A stretch of 64,000 nucleotides of DNA from DASXSB01 sp036506275 (GTDB lineage Bacteria > Methylomirabilota > Methylomirabilia > Rokubacteriales > CSP1-6): contig DASXSB010000030.1 of assembly GCA_036506275.1 (NCBI GenBank), positions 72,783 to 136,782 of the forward strand, written 5' to 3'. Under the pieces are notes generated by a model. That model was not told the origin of the DNA. It did no database searches and saw nothing but the letters and a program-made list of their open reading frames with translations. The position numbers were made by a program, and so were the translations under genes. Shown here in pieces: positions 33,912 to 43,985 of this stretch; the stretch's first letter is position 1; the number at the start of each line of letters is the position of its first letter.

Positions 33912-35077
33912 AGCGCACCGCCGACGTCGTCATCATCGGCGGCGGCGTCACCGGCGCCTCCATCGCGTTTCACCTCGCCACTCGCGGCCTGCGTGACGTC
34001 GTCATCCTGGAGCGGAAATTCCTCGGCGCCGGCGCCACCGGCCGCTCGGTGGGCATCATCCGACAGCTCTATCCGACACCGGAAACCACGGCCATGGTCC
34101 GTCGGTCGCTCGCCGTCTTCCAGAGCTTCGGGGAATCCGTGGGCGGCCACGCCGGCTACGTGCGCTGCGGCGCCCTCATCGCGGTGGCGCCCGCGATGCG
34201 GTCGAAGCTCGAGCTGACGCTCGCGCGGCAGCGCGAGCTCGGCGTCAAGGCGGAAATCTTGAAACCGGAAGACGTCGCGCGCGTGGAGCCGCGCATCGAT
34301 CCCGAAGGCGCGGGCGCCGTGCTCTACGAGCCCGACTCCGGCTACGGCGATCCGGTGGCGGTCACGACCGCCTACGCGGCGGCGGCGCGCCGCCTCGGTG
34401 TCATCGTCGAGCAAGGCGTGGAGGTGACCGGCATCGTGCACGACGCGGCCGGCGTGAGCGCCGTGGTGACGGCGGCCGGCGAGTGCGTCGCCTCCCCTGT
34501 CATCGTGAACGCGGCCGGGCTCTGGTCACCGGCGGTGGCGCGACTCGTCGGGCTCGATCTTCCGATCGTCGTCGGGCGCCATCCGGTCTTCGTCGTCGAG
34601 CGCGGGCCTGCGTTCGGCGCCGATCACCCGGTGTACCTCGATCTCGCCGGCGGCACCTATGTGCGGCCCGAGACAGGAGGGCTGACGCTCACGGGGTCGC
34701 TCACCGACGACGAGAGTCAGCATCCGATCGACCCGGAGCTGCTCGGCACGTCGCCGGGCTTCGACGAGGCGGAAGTCGTGCTGGAACGGACGGGGCGCGC
34801 GCTCCCGAAGCTCGGCGACGCGCAGTATCGGCGGGGATGGGTCGGAGCGTTCGACATCACGCCGGACTGGATGCCGATCCTCGACGCCTCGCCCGTGCGC
34901 GGCTTCTACGTGGCGACCGGTATGAGCGGCCACGGCTTCAAGCTCTCCCCCGCCGTGGGAGAACTCATGGCTGCGTTGATCCTCGGAGAGCCGCCGCCGG
35001 TGAGCCCGGCGCCGTTTCGGCTCGCGCGCTTCGCGGATACCAGGGTCGGCGGCACGTTCGTCTCCTCGTATCTCTGA
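33908..35077 (+). CDS. FAD-dependent oxidoreductase, DAO / sarcosine oxidase beta-like
   Basis: This is a 389-residue flavoenzyme of the D-amino-acid oxidase superfamily. The dinucleotide-binding start VVIIGGGVTGASIAFHLATRG is followed by LERKFLGAGATGRSVGIIRQ, the flavin-binding stretch typical of sarcosine/dimethylglycine/glycine oxidases. The C-terminal GFYVATGMSGHGFKLSPAVGELMA holds the FAD ribityl contact. It oxidises the C-N bond of a secondary or primary amino acid; the exact substrate is not determinable. Next to hydantoinase genes, sarcosine is a reasonable guess. The GTG start overlaps the MOSC stop. Confidence 0.88.
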   Translation: MKRTADVVIIGGGVTGASIAFHLATRGLRDVVILERKFLGAGATGRSVGIIRQLYPTPETTAMVRRSLAVFQSFGESVGGHAGYVRCGALIAVAPAMRSKLELTLARQRELGVKAEILKPEDVARVEPRIDPEGAGAVLYEPDSGYGDPVAVTTAYAAAARRLGVIVEQGVEVTGIVHDAAGVSAVVTAAGECVASPVIVNAAGLWSPAVARLVGLDLPIVVGRHPVFVVERGPAFGADHPVYLDLAGGTYVRPETGGLTLTGSLTDDESQHPIDPELLGTSPGFDEAEVVLERTGRALPKLGDAQYRRGWVGAFDITPDWMPILDASPVRGFYVATGMSGHGFKLSPAVGELMAALILGEPPPVSPAPFRLARFADTRVGGTFVSSYL

Positions 35078-35136
35078 TCGGACTCCGATGCGGAGCGCCG
35101 CTGATCGCGGCCGGGGGCGTGTTGTACACTGCGGCC

Positions 35137-37236
35137 ATGTCGTCACGTCTCGGCGTCGACATCGGCGGGACGTTCACCGATCTGGTCGTCGTCGACGAGG
35201 CGACGGGCGCCTTGAGCGTCGGCAAGGTCCTGACGAATCCGAAGGACTTCGCCCTCGCCGTGGACCAGGGCATCCAGGCGTTGCTCGGCGACGCCGGCCT
35301 CGACGCTCGCACGCTGCGCGCGATCGTGCACGGCACCACGCTCGCCACCAACGCCCTCATCGAGCGCAAGGGCGCGCGCACGGCGCTGCTCACCACGGCC
35401 GGCTTCCGAGACGCCCTCGAGATCCGCCACGAAGGGCGTTACGACATGTACGACCTCTTCATCGATCCACCCGCGCCGCTGGTGCCGCGTCACCTGCGGC
35501 GGGAGGTGCGTGAGCGCCTCCTTCCCGACGGGAGCGTGCTCGAGCCGCTGGACGAGGCGTCGGCGCGCGGGGTCGTCTCCGAGCTGGTCGGGGACGGCGT
35601 GGAGGCGATCGCCATCTGTCTCCTCCACGCCTACGTCAACCCCGCGCACGAGCGGCGTCTGGCCGAGCTGGTGAAGGAGATGGCGCCCGCGCTTCCCGTG
35701 TCCTGCTCGTCGGAGGTCGTTCCCGAGATCCGCGAGTACGAGCGGGCGTCCACGACCACCGCCAACGTCTACGTGATCCCGCTCATGGCGCGCTACCTCG
35801 AGGACCTCGAGCGCCGCCTCGCCGACCTCGGCATTCCCGGGCAGCTCTACATCATGCAATCGTCAGGCGGCATCGCGCTCCCGGCCCATGCCCGCCGCCT
35901 TCCCATTCGCCTGGTCGAGTCCGGCCCCGCCGCGGGCGCGCTGGCGGCGGCGCGCGCGGCCGCCGACCACGGAGAGCCACGACTGCTGTCGTTCGACATG
36001 GGAGGTACCACGGCCAAGGCGTGCGTCATCGACGGCGGTGCCCCCCTCGTGGCGCGAGAGTTCGAGGTGGCGCGGGCGGACCGTTTCAAGAAGGGCTCCG
36101 GGCTCCCGCTGCGCACGCCCGTGATCGAGCTGATCGAGATCGGCGCCGGCGGCGGCTCCATGGCGCGCGTCGACCGCATGGGTCTCCTCAAGGTGGGGCC
36201 GGACAGCGCGGGCGCCGACCCCGGTCCCGCATGCTACGGGCTGGGGGGCCGGCTGCCGACGGTCACCGATGCCGACCTCCTCCTCGGATATCTCGACGCC
36301 GCGTTCTTCCTCGGCGGCCGCATGCGGCTCGATCGCGAGGCAGCTCGACGCGCCATCGAGGAGCACGTGGCGCGCCCGCTCGGGCTCGACGTGCCGGCGG
36401 CCGCGTGGGGCATCCATCGCGTCGTGAACGAGAACATGGCGGCGGCCGCGCGGATCCACGGCATCGAGCGCGGCAAGGACCTCCGCGCGTACCCGCTCTT
36501 CGCGTTCGGCGGCGCCGGGCCCGTCCACTGCTGGCAGGTCGCGAAAATCCTGAAACTGCCGCGGATCATCCTTCCCTTCGGCGCGGGAGCGATGTCGGCG
36601 TACGGCCTGCTCAGCGCGCCTCTCGCCTTCGACTTCGTCCGTACCGGTCACGAGCGCCTCGACGCGCCCGACTGGACGGCCATCAACGCGCGCTTCGCGG
36701 AAATGGAAGCGGAGGGTCGAGAGCTGTTGCGGCGGGCCGGCGTCGCGGACGGCGACGTCCGTCTCGCACGGATCGCCGAAATGCGCTACGTGGGACAGGG
36801 CCACGAGGTGGAAGCGCGCCTCCCCGGCCGAACCCTGTCGGCGGCGAGCCTGCCCGCCATCACGAGCGCCTTCGAGACCGGGTACCGGGCCCTCTACGCG
36901 CGTTTGCCCCAGGGCGTACCGATCGAGGTCCTCAACTGGCGGCTCACCGCGGCCGGACCCGTCCCCGCCCTCACGCTGGCGCCGGCGGTGGCACCCCGCG
37001 CGAGCGCGATGGTCAAGGGACGACGCTCCGCGTATTTCGCGCAGACGGGGGCCTTCGTGGACGTCCCCGTCTATGACCGTTATGCGCTCGCGCCGGGGAC
37101 GACGTTCAACGGCCCCGCGATCGTGGAGGAACGCGAGTCCACCGCCGTGCTCGGACCGGGAGCACGCTGTCGCGTCGACGACGCCCTCGCCCTCATCGTC
37201 GACATGCCGTCGGGGAGCGACGCGTGGACCCGGTGA
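35137..37236 (+). CDS. hyuA: Hydantoinase/oxoprolinase A subunit
   Basis: This 699-residue ATP-dependent cyclic-amide hydrolase subunit (HyuA/N-methylhydantoinase/5-oxoprolinase/acetone carboxylase beta family) opens with VDIGGTFTDLVVVDE. It continues with HGTTLATNALIERKGARTALLTTAGF and carries the ASKHA phosphate-2 loop LLSFDMGGTTAKACVI (about 285-300) and the EIGAGGGSMARVD motif. FAFGGAGPVHCWQVA is near residue 455. The long upstream open frame is rejected because it covers the oxidase gene; the ATG at 35137 puts VDIGGT at residue 7. hyuB overlaps its 3' end by 13 bases, implying a heteromeric enzyme. Confidence 0.92.
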   Translation: MSSRLGVDIGGTFTDLVVVDEATGALSVGKVLTNPKDFALAVDQGIQALLGDAGLDARTLRAIVHGTTLATNALIERKGARTALLTTAGFRDALEIRHEGRYDMYDLFIDPPAPLVPRHLRREVRERLLPDGSVLEPLDEASARGVVSELVGDGVEAIAICLLHAYVNPAHERRLAELVKEMAPALPVSCSSEVVPEIREYERASTTTANVYVIPLMARYLEDLERRLADLGIPGQLYIMQSSGGIALPAHARRLPIRLVESGPAAGALAAARAAADHGEPRLLSFDMGGTTAKACVIDGGAPLVAREFEVARADRFKKGSGLPLRTPVIELIEIGAGGGSMARVDRMGLLKVGPDSAGADPGPACYGLGGRLPTVTDADLLLGYLDAAFFLGGRMRLDREAARRAIEEHVARPLGLDVPAAAWGIHRVVNENMAAAARIHGIERGKDLRAYPLFAFGGAGPVHCWQVAKILKLPRIILPFGAGAMSAYGLLSAPLAFDFVRTGHERLDAPDWTAINARFAEMEAEGRELLRRAGVADGDVRLARIAEMRYVGQGHEVEARLPGRTLSAASLPAITSAFETGYRALYARLPQGVPIEVLNWRLTAAGPVPALTLAPAVAPRASAMVKGRRSAYFAQTGAFVDVPVYDRYALAPGTTFNGPAIVEERESTAVLGPGARCRVDDALALIVDMPSGSDAWTR

Positions 37237-38843
37237 CGCTCGAGATCTGCTGGAACCGGCTCATCGGCGTCGTCAACGAGCAGGCAGCGGCGCTCCAGCG
37301 GACGTCGTTCACCTCGATCGTGCGCGAGGCCGGTGACCTCTCCGCGGGCGTGTTCGACCGCCGCGGCGACATGGTCGCGCAGGCGGTGACCGGCACGCCC
37401 GGTCACATCAACTCCATGGCCCTCGCCGTCAAGCACGTGCTGCGCGCTCACCCCGTCGCCACGCTCGCCCCCGGCGACGTGCTCATCACGAACGATCCCT
37501 GGCAGACCTCCGGCCACCTGAACGACGTCACCATCTGCTCGCCGGTCTTTCGCGGCGACGACTGCGTCGCCTTCTTCGCGTCCACGTGCCACACCGCCGA
37601 CATCGGGGGCCACGTCCTCTCCGCGGAGGCGCGCGACGTCTACGAGGAAGGTCTCCAGATCCCGATCATGAAGCTCTACGAGGGAGGCCGTCCCAACGAC
37701 ACGCTGATCGCGTTGATCCGCGCCAACACCCGCGTGCCGGACATGGTCCTCGGCGACTTTCACGCGCAGGTGGCGGGAGGAGCGGTGGGCGGCGAGCGCC
37801 TGCTCGAGTTCATGGCGGAATTCGGCCTCGAGCGTCTCGAGCCCCTCGCGGACGAGATCATCGGACGGACGGAAAGGGCAATGCGAGATTCGATCCGCGC
37901 CCTCCGGCCCGGCGTGTACGAGCACACGATCACGTCGGACGGATTCGACGAGCCGGTCGTGATCCGCGCCCGCTGCGAGGTGCGCGGCGACGAGCTGCTC
38001 GTCGACTACGCGGGATCGTCGCCCGCGAGCCGGCGCGGCGTGAACGTGGTCATGAACTACACCGAGGCCTACACGACGTACGGGGTAAAGGTCATCGTCA
38101 GCCCGGAGGTCCCCAACAACGAAGGGGCTTTTCGTCCGCTGCACATCACGGCGCCCGAAGGCTGCATCCTCAATGCGCGGCGTCCGGCCCCGGTGGCGGC
38201 GCGCCACGTCATCGGTCACTTTCTCCCGCACGTCATCGCGGGCGCGCTCGGCCAGGCCGTCCCCGGCCGCGTGATGGCGGAGGGCTCCGCCAACATCTGG
38301 GGCATCCAGATCGCGGGCAAGGACCTGGCCGGCCAGCCGTTCACCCACGTGTTCTTCGCGTCGGGGGGAACGGGCGCCCGCGCCACGAAGGACGGCCTGT
38401 CGGCAACGGCGTTTCCCTCGGGCGTGCTCGGCACGCCGGTCGAGGTGCTGGAAACAGTGGCGCCGCTCTTGGTGGAGCGAAAGGAGCTGCGCGAGGACTC
38501 GGCCGGACCCGGGAAATACCGGGGCGGTCTCGGCCAGACGATCCGGTTCCGGGTTCGCACGCGGGAGCCGTTCACGTGCTCGGTCCTCGGCGATCGCACC
38601 CGGCATCCCGCCGCCGGCTTCCTCGGTGGCGTGGCGGGGGCGGCGGGAGAGGTGCTCATCGACGGAGTCCGTCCCACCAATCCGAAGTCGGAACAGTGGA
38701 TCAAGCCGGAGAGCGTGGTGGAGCTACGGTTGCCGGGCGGCGGCGGATATGGGCGCGCGGTCGAGCGTGATCCCGAGCTGGTCGAGGCCGATGGTCGCGA
38801 AGGTTACGTGAGGACGACTACACGCGGGGCGAGTCGCCGATAG
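37224..38843 (+). CDS. hyuB: Hydantoinase B subunit / oxoprolinase family
   Basis: This 539-residue partner of HyuA starts at GTG with MDPVTLEICWNRLIGVVNEQ, the invariant HyuB opening. It contains VREAGDLSAGVFDRRGDMVAQA, the metal-site-like VLITNDPWQTSGHLNDVTICSPVF and HTADIGGH. VDYAGSSPAS, PAPVAARHVIGHFL and GGTGARATKDGLSATAFPSGV are further on. The C-terminus shows the usual RLPGGGGYG motif. Together with HyuA it would open a cyclic imide such as N-methylhydantoin or 5-oxoproline using ATP. Its last 26 bases overlap the convergent FIST-domain gene. Confidence 0.92.
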   Translation: MDPVTLEICWNRLIGVVNEQAAALQRTSFTSIVREAGDLSAGVFDRRGDMVAQAVTGTPGHINSMALAVKHVLRAHPVATLAPGDVLITNDPWQTSGHLNDVTICSPVFRGDDCVAFFASTCHTADIGGHVLSAEARDVYEEGLQIPIMKLYEGGRPNDTLIALIRANTRVPDMVLGDFHAQVAGGAVGGERLLEFMAEFGLERLEPLADEIIGRTERAMRDSIRALRPGVYEHTITSDGFDEPVVIRARCEVRGDELLVDYAGSSPASRRGVNVVMNYTEAYTTYGVKVIVSPEVPNNEGAFRPLHITAPEGCILNARRPAPVAARHVIGHFLPHVIAGALGQAVPGRVMAEGSANIWGIQIAGKDLAGQPFTHVFFASGGTGARATKDGLSATAFPSGVLGTPVEVLETVAPLLVERKELREDSAGPGKYRGGLGQTIRFRVRTREPFTCSVLGDRTRHPAAGFLGGVAGAAGEVLIDGVRPTNPKSEQWIKPESVVELRLPGGGGYGRAVERDPELVEADGREGYVRTTTRGASRR

Positions 38844-39762
38844 CGGCGACGACGAGCGACCCCGGGACGTCCATGGGGCGCACGCCGCGGCCGTATGCGG
38901 CCACCTGCTCGCACAGCCAGCCCACGCAGGGGGCACGCTCACCCACCTCGTGCCGGATGGCGGCCCACTCCGCGTCGGCGGCCGTTCCGAGGGCCTGACG
39001 CCGGGCCACGCTCTCCATGACGACCACGAGCCGGAGCGGATCGTCCTCCAGCCGCTTGAGCGCGGTCACGGCGGCGTCCACGGAGCCGTGGGTGAGCGTC
39101 TCCACGGTCGGAGCCGCCGATGGGTCGCTGAAGCCGTCGGCGTAGCCCAGACCGGTCGAGTACGAGGCTTCGAGGCAGGCGACGCTCGCGAGCGGAGTGC
39201 CGGTGAAGGAGCCATAGAGCGTCGGCACCGGCATGGTGCCGCACACGGTCCGCATCTTGGGGCCCATCAGCTCGCGCCAGGCATCGAGGAAGTGGCTGGC
39301 GGGGGCGCCGTGGCCAGTCCGCGCGAAGGCGAAGCCGAGGCCACGGGGATAGCGGTGGCGGAACGGCCACCCTGCCAGCATCAAGCGGGCGGTGGCTTTC
39401 CCGGCGTCGACGAGGTCACGCCCGGCCGCACACGATACGCCGCTCGCCGCGTGCTCGGCGTCGGACACCGCGATCACGATCGCGCCCGTCGTCGCGCAGC
39501 CGCGATCGGTGAGGAGCCCCGTGCTGGCGCCGCCGGCGACACCCACCGGTCCGAGGACCGCGCGGACCGTGCCCACCACGTCGCCCTTCGCCGCTCCCGC
39601 CGTCACCACGAGCGCGAGATGAGGGACGGCGCCTTCGAGGCCCTTCTGCGCGGCACCCGCGGCCTGGACGATGGCGGAGAGCGTGTCGGCGGCGGCGACG
39701 AAGCCCACGCCGATCCTGAGCTTCGAGAAGGGCACTGCGGGAGCGAGTGTCGCGCTGATCAT
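38818..39762 (-). CDS. FIST-domain (sensory) protein
   Basis: The N-terminal FIST domain (about residues 15-200) shows RIGVGFVAAADTLSAIVQAAGAA, HLALVVTAGAA, DVVGTVRAVLGPVGVAGGASTG and TTGAIVIAVSD. A FIST_C domain (about 210-314) contains CLEASYSTGLGYADGF-like and CVGWLCEQVAAYGRG stretches. FIST proteins are thought to bind small ligands, possibly amino acids, upstream of signalling. The open frame reaches a TTG at 39792, but that codon lies in a sigma-54 promoter. The ATG at 39762 is used, three bases after the predicted transcript start. The start choice makes a protein of 314 residues. It overlaps hyuB tail to tail. Confidence 0.8.
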   Translation of the reverse strand: MISATLAPAVPFSKLRIGVGFVAAADTLSAIVQAAGAAQKGLEGAVPHLALVVTAGAAKGDVVGTVRAVLGPVGVAGGASTGLLTDRGCATTGAIVIAVSDAEHAASGVSCAAGRDLVDAGKATARLMLAGWPFRHRYPRGLGFAFARTGHGAPASHFLDAWRELMGPKMRTVCGTMPVPTLYGSFTGTPLASVACLEASYSTGLGYADGFSDPSAAPTVETLTHGSVDAAVTALKRLEDDPLRLVVVMESVARRQALGTAADAEWAAIRHEVGERAPCVGWLCEQVAAYGRGVRPMDVPGSLVVAAIGDSPRV

Positions 39763-39775
39763 GGGGCGGACCGAG

Positions 39776-39792
39776 TGCAGCGGAAGTGCCAA
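39776..39792 (-). promoter_or_regulatory. Sigma-54 promoter of the FIST-domain gene
   Basis: On the minus strand TTGGCACTTCCGCTGCA has GG and GC exactly 10 bases apart with complete TTGGCAC and TGCA blocks. The predicted start is near 39765, leaving about 3 bases before the ATG (leaderless). Confidence 0.82.
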
Positions 39793-39865
39793 AGCAGAAT
39801 CGCAAGTAAATCAGGGGATTGGGTGGGAGATGACGGCGCGCGGGAGTGTCTCTACGGCACGGCGC

Positions 39866-39880
39866 TCACGGACTTCGTCA
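39866..39880 (-). promoter_or_regulatory. Third copy of the TGACG-N5-CGTCA element, upstream of the FIST gene
   Basis: Read on the minus strand, TGACGAAGTCCGTGA followed by GCGC matches the pilin upstream elements (4 of 5 arm bases paired). Its centre is 96 bp from the -12 of the FIST promoter, about two helical turns closer than in the pilin genes. It lies in the 101-base gap between the orphan regulator and the FIST gene. Confidence 0.55.
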
Positions 39881-39893
39881 ACCGGTCACGATC

Positions 39894-41243
<1,350 letters not shown>

Positions 41244-41258
41244 AGTATTTTCGACTGT

Positions 41259-41275
41259 AGCACCGGGGGTGCCAA
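41259..41275 (-). promoter_or_regulatory. Sigma-54 promoter of the orphan response regulator
   Basis: TTGGCACCCCCGGTGCT on the minus strand has a GG-N10-GC core. The predicted start near 41248 lies about 5 bases before the GTG start codon. It suggests self-activation or control by another sigma-54 activator. No copy of the pilin upstream element was found in the expected window beyond it. Confidence 0.75.
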
Positions 41276-41521
41276 AATGACCTAGGTTTTCCTTCAGGGC
41301 TCTCAACCCTACATGTCGCCGTGGGCAAAGCGCTTCTCGATCCGCCCCGCCTGCGGATATCTCTCCACCGGAAGCGGGCCCGCGCTATCATCGCGCTCGC
41401 CGGGCGATGGCGGTCTCGGAGCCCGCCGGGGCAGCCCAAGCGTGACCGTGGCGGGCGCCTCCTTGCTCCGGGACGTTTGGCATGTTAGCGTGGGGCTTGA
41501 CTTTTTTACGAGGAGACGGGT

Positions 41522-41851
41522 ATGGCGCAAGCGGGGACCCTCCAATTGACCGAAGCGAACTTCGATGAAGCGCTGGCCCAGCAGCCGGGCCTGGTCATCG
41601 TCGATTTCTGGGCCGAGTGGTGTGGCCCCTGCCGAGCGATCGCACCCGTCCTCGACCAGATCGTGGAGGAATCCGCCGGGCGCATCACGCTGGCCAAGGT
41701 CAACGTGGATGAGAACCCAGGCCTCGCCGCACGGTACGGGATCCGATCCATCCCGACCATGCTCCTCATGAAGCAGGGGAAGGTCGCCGACCAGGTCATC
41801 GGCGCCGTGCCCAAGGCGAAGATCAAAGAGAAGCTCGACGCCCTCGGTTAG
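41522..41851 (+). CDS. trxA: Thioredoxin
   Basis: This 109-residue cytoplasmic dithiol oxidoreductase reduces disulphides in ribonucleotide reductase, peroxiredoxins and similar proteins. The active site WCGPC (Cys34, Cys37) follows the VIVDFWAEW strand, and the cis-proline is in RSIPTMLLM. The length matches canonical TrxA. A GAGGAGACGGG ribosome site precedes the ATG. It is divergent from the orphan regulator; the 215-base 5' region contains no recognised motif besides a T-rich TTGACTTTTTT stretch. Confidence 0.97.
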   Translation: MAQAGTLQLTEANFDEALAQQPGLVIVDFWAEWCGPCRAIAPVLDQIVEESAGRITLAKVNVDENPGLAARYGIRSIPTMLLMKQGKVADQVIGAVPKAKIKEKLDALG

Positions 41852-41955
41852 CCCAGGGTCGTCGGCAGGCACGTATTAGTACCGCCGGCCGAGGCATTCC
41901 GCCTCTCTCGCCCTCTCGGGACGAGTTTCGTCTCCTCGCGGGGAACGGCAATCTT

Positions 41956-43413
41956 GTGCCCGTCTTCGCGGAGCTGCCCGCGGATCTCGACACGCCGCTC
42001 TCCGCCTATCTGCGGCTGCGTCCCGGTCCCTACTCGTTCCTGCTGGAGTCCGTCGAGGGCGGCGAGAAATGGGCGCGCTACTCGTTTCTCGGAACGGATC
42101 CGCTCATGATCCTCACCGCGAAGAACGGCCGCATCACGCTCCGGCATGCGCACGGCCGGACCGAACGCCTCCCGGACGGCAATCCGCTGGAAGCGCTTCG
42201 TGAGCTTCTCCGTCGATTCCATCCGGTGGCGGTCCCGGGCTTGCCCCGGTTCCAGGGCGGCGCCGTCGGCTACGTCGCGTACGACGCTGTCCGTCACCTC
42301 GAGCGGCTGCCCCGGCAGGCGGAGGACGATCTCGGACTGCCCGATGCCGCCTTCCTCTTCAGCGACACGCTCGTGGTCTTCGACAACCTGCGCCATCGCC
42401 TCCTCGTCATCGCCAACGCGCACGTCGAGCGTCACGACGAAGGCGCGGTGGATGCCGCGTACGATCGCGCGGCCGTGCGCATCGGGATGACGCTCGCGAA
42501 GCTCGCGCGGCCGGCGCGCGTGCGGGAACCGTTCACGCTGCCGCCCCCGGCTCCCCTGGTGGCCCTCGGCGAGGAGGGTTTCGCGTCGACCATGGACGAG
42601 GCCACCTTCTGCGACGCCGTCCGCCGCGCCAAGGAGTTCATCGCGGCCGGAGACGCATACCAGATCGTGATCTCGCGCCGCCTCGACGCGCGTCTCGAGG
42701 CCGACCCGTTCACCGTGTACCGTGCCCTGCGGACGATCAATCCCTCTCCCTACCTGTTCTTCCTACGCATGGGCAAGACGACGGTGGTGGGCTCGTCCCC
42801 GGAAGTGCTGGTGCGGGCGGAAGGCGACCGGGTGGAGGAACGACCGATCGCGGGCACACGCCCGCGCGGCGCCACCGACAGCGACGATCGGCGCATCGAA
42901 GAGGAGATGAAGACCGATCCCAAGGAGCGGGCGGAGCACGTCATGCTCGTCGACCTCGGCCGCAACGACGTCGGGCGCGTCTCCGCGCTCGGCTCCGTGC
43001 AGGTGACCGAGTTCATGGCCGTCGAGCGCTACTCGCACGTCATGCACCTCGTCAGTCACGTCGTGGGCCGCCTCGCCCCCGGCCGCGACGCCCTCGACGT
43101 CCTCCAGGCGTGCTTTCCGGCGGGGACGGTGACGGGAGCGCCGAAGATCCGCGCCATGGAGATCATCGACGGCATCGAGCCCACGCAGCGGGGGCCCTAC
43201 GCCGGCTGCGTCGGCTACGTGTCGTACTCCGGCAACCTCGACTCCTGCATCACCATCCGGACCATCGTCTGCCACGGCCCTCGCGCGTCCATCCAGGTCG
43301 GCGCCGGCATCGTCGCCGACTCCGATCCCAAGGCGGAATGGCTGGAGACGTGCTCGAAGGCGCGCGGCCTCGTCCTCGCTCTCCGCATGGCGGCGGCGAG
43401 CGGATCGCGATGA
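41956..43413 (+). CDS. trpE: Anthranilate synthase component I
   Basis: It makes anthranilate from chorismate, with ammonia supplied by TrpG, starting tryptophan synthesis. The 485 residues include the N-terminal tryptophan-binding region (LLESVEGGEKWARYSFLG) and the chorismate-binding domain with VISRRLDARL, GSSPEVLVR, RPIAGTRPRG, AEHVMLVDLGRNDVGRV, GAPKIRAMEIIDGIEP and VGYVSYSGNLDSCITIRT. The start is a GTG with a weak GGGGAACGG site. The 104-base region before it shows no Trp-rich leader peptide, so attenuation is not supported. Its stop overlaps trpG as ATGA. Confidence 0.96.
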   Translation: MPVFAELPADLDTPLSAYLRLRPGPYSFLLESVEGGEKWARYSFLGTDPLMILTAKNGRITLRHAHGRTERLPDGNPLEALRELLRRFHPVAVPGLPRFQGGAVGYVAYDAVRHLERLPRQAEDDLGLPDAAFLFSDTLVVFDNLRHRLLVIANAHVERHDEGAVDAAYDRAAVRIGMTLAKLARPARVREPFTLPPPAPLVALGEEGFASTMDEATFCDAVRRAKEFIAAGDAYQIVISRRLDARLEADPFTVYRALRTINPSPYLFFLRMGKTTVVGSSPEVLVRAEGDRVEERPIAGTRPRGATDSDDRRIEEEMKTDPKERAEHVMLVDLGRNDVGRVSALGSVQVTEFMAVERYSHVMHLVSHVVGRLAPGRDALDVLQACFPAGTVTGAPKIRAMEIIDGIEPTQRGPYAGCVGYVSYSGNLDSCITIRTIVCHGPRASIQVGAGIVADSDPKAEWLETCSKARGLVLALRMAAASGSR

Positions 43414-43985
43414 TCCTCGTCATCGACAACTACGACTCCTTCACGTACAACCTCGTCCAGTACCTGGGCGAGCTCGGCGCCGACATGGAAGTCGTCCGCA
43501 ACGACGCCCGCGACGTCGATGAGCTGGTCGCGCTCGGACCCGAGCGCGTCGTCATCTCGCCGGGACCGGGGACGCCGGACGACGCCGGGGTGTCGCTCGA
43601 CGTCATTCGGAAGCTCGGCGCCACCACGCCCGTCCTCGGCGTCTGCCTGGGCCATCAGGCCATCGGGCGCGCCTTCGGCGCCACCGTCGATCGCGCCCGC
43701 TCGCAGATGCACGGCAAGACGTCGACCATCCGTCACGACGGACGCGGCGTGTTCGCGGGATTGTCCAATCCCTTCGTGGCCACGCGCTATCACTCGCTGG
43801 TGGTGCTGCGCCACACCGTCCCCGCCGCCCTCGAGATCACGGCGGAGTCCGAGGATGGCGAGATCATGGGCCTCCGTCACCGCGAGTTCCCCGTGGAGGG
43901 CGTGCAGTTCCATCCGGAGTCGATCCTCACCACCGAGGGCAAGGACCTCCTGCGGAACTTCCTGGCGATGCCGGTGGCCCGATGA
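43410..43985 (+). CDS. trpG: Anthranilate/aminodeoxychorismate synthase component II (glutamine amidotransferase)
   Basis: This class I glutamine amidotransferase of 191 residues delivers ammonia to TrpE. The catalytic triad is Cys79 (GVCLGHQAIG), His168 and Glu170 (VQFHPES); MILVIDNYDSFTYNLVQYLG is the typical start. Such subunits can also serve PabB, and no separate pabA is visible here. It is coupled by ATGA overlaps to trpE before and thiL after. trpD and trpC are not in the window. Confidence 0.94.
   Translation: MILVIDNYDSFTYNLVQYLGELGADMEVVRNDARDVDELVALGPERVVISPGPGTPDDAGVSLDVIRKLGATTPVLGVCLGHQAIGRAFGATVDRARSQMHGKTSTIRHDGRGVFAGLSNPFVATRYHSLVVLRHTVPAALEITAESEDGEIMGLRHREFPVEGVQFHPESILTTEGKDLLRNFLAMPVAR

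Noticed and set aside
34483..35136. N-terminal extension of hydantoinase A
   Set aside because: It runs out of frame over the FAD oxidase gene and is Arg-rich shadow sequence; VDIGGTFTD marks the true N-terminus.
41470..41500. Sigma-54 promoter for trxA (TTTGGCATGTTAGCG)
   Set aside because: The GG is not followed by GC after 10 bases, so the invariant spacing fails.
41852..41955. Trp attenuator or T-box before trpE
   Set aside because: No Trp-codon-rich leader peptide and only a weak GACGA/TCGTC hairpin are present.
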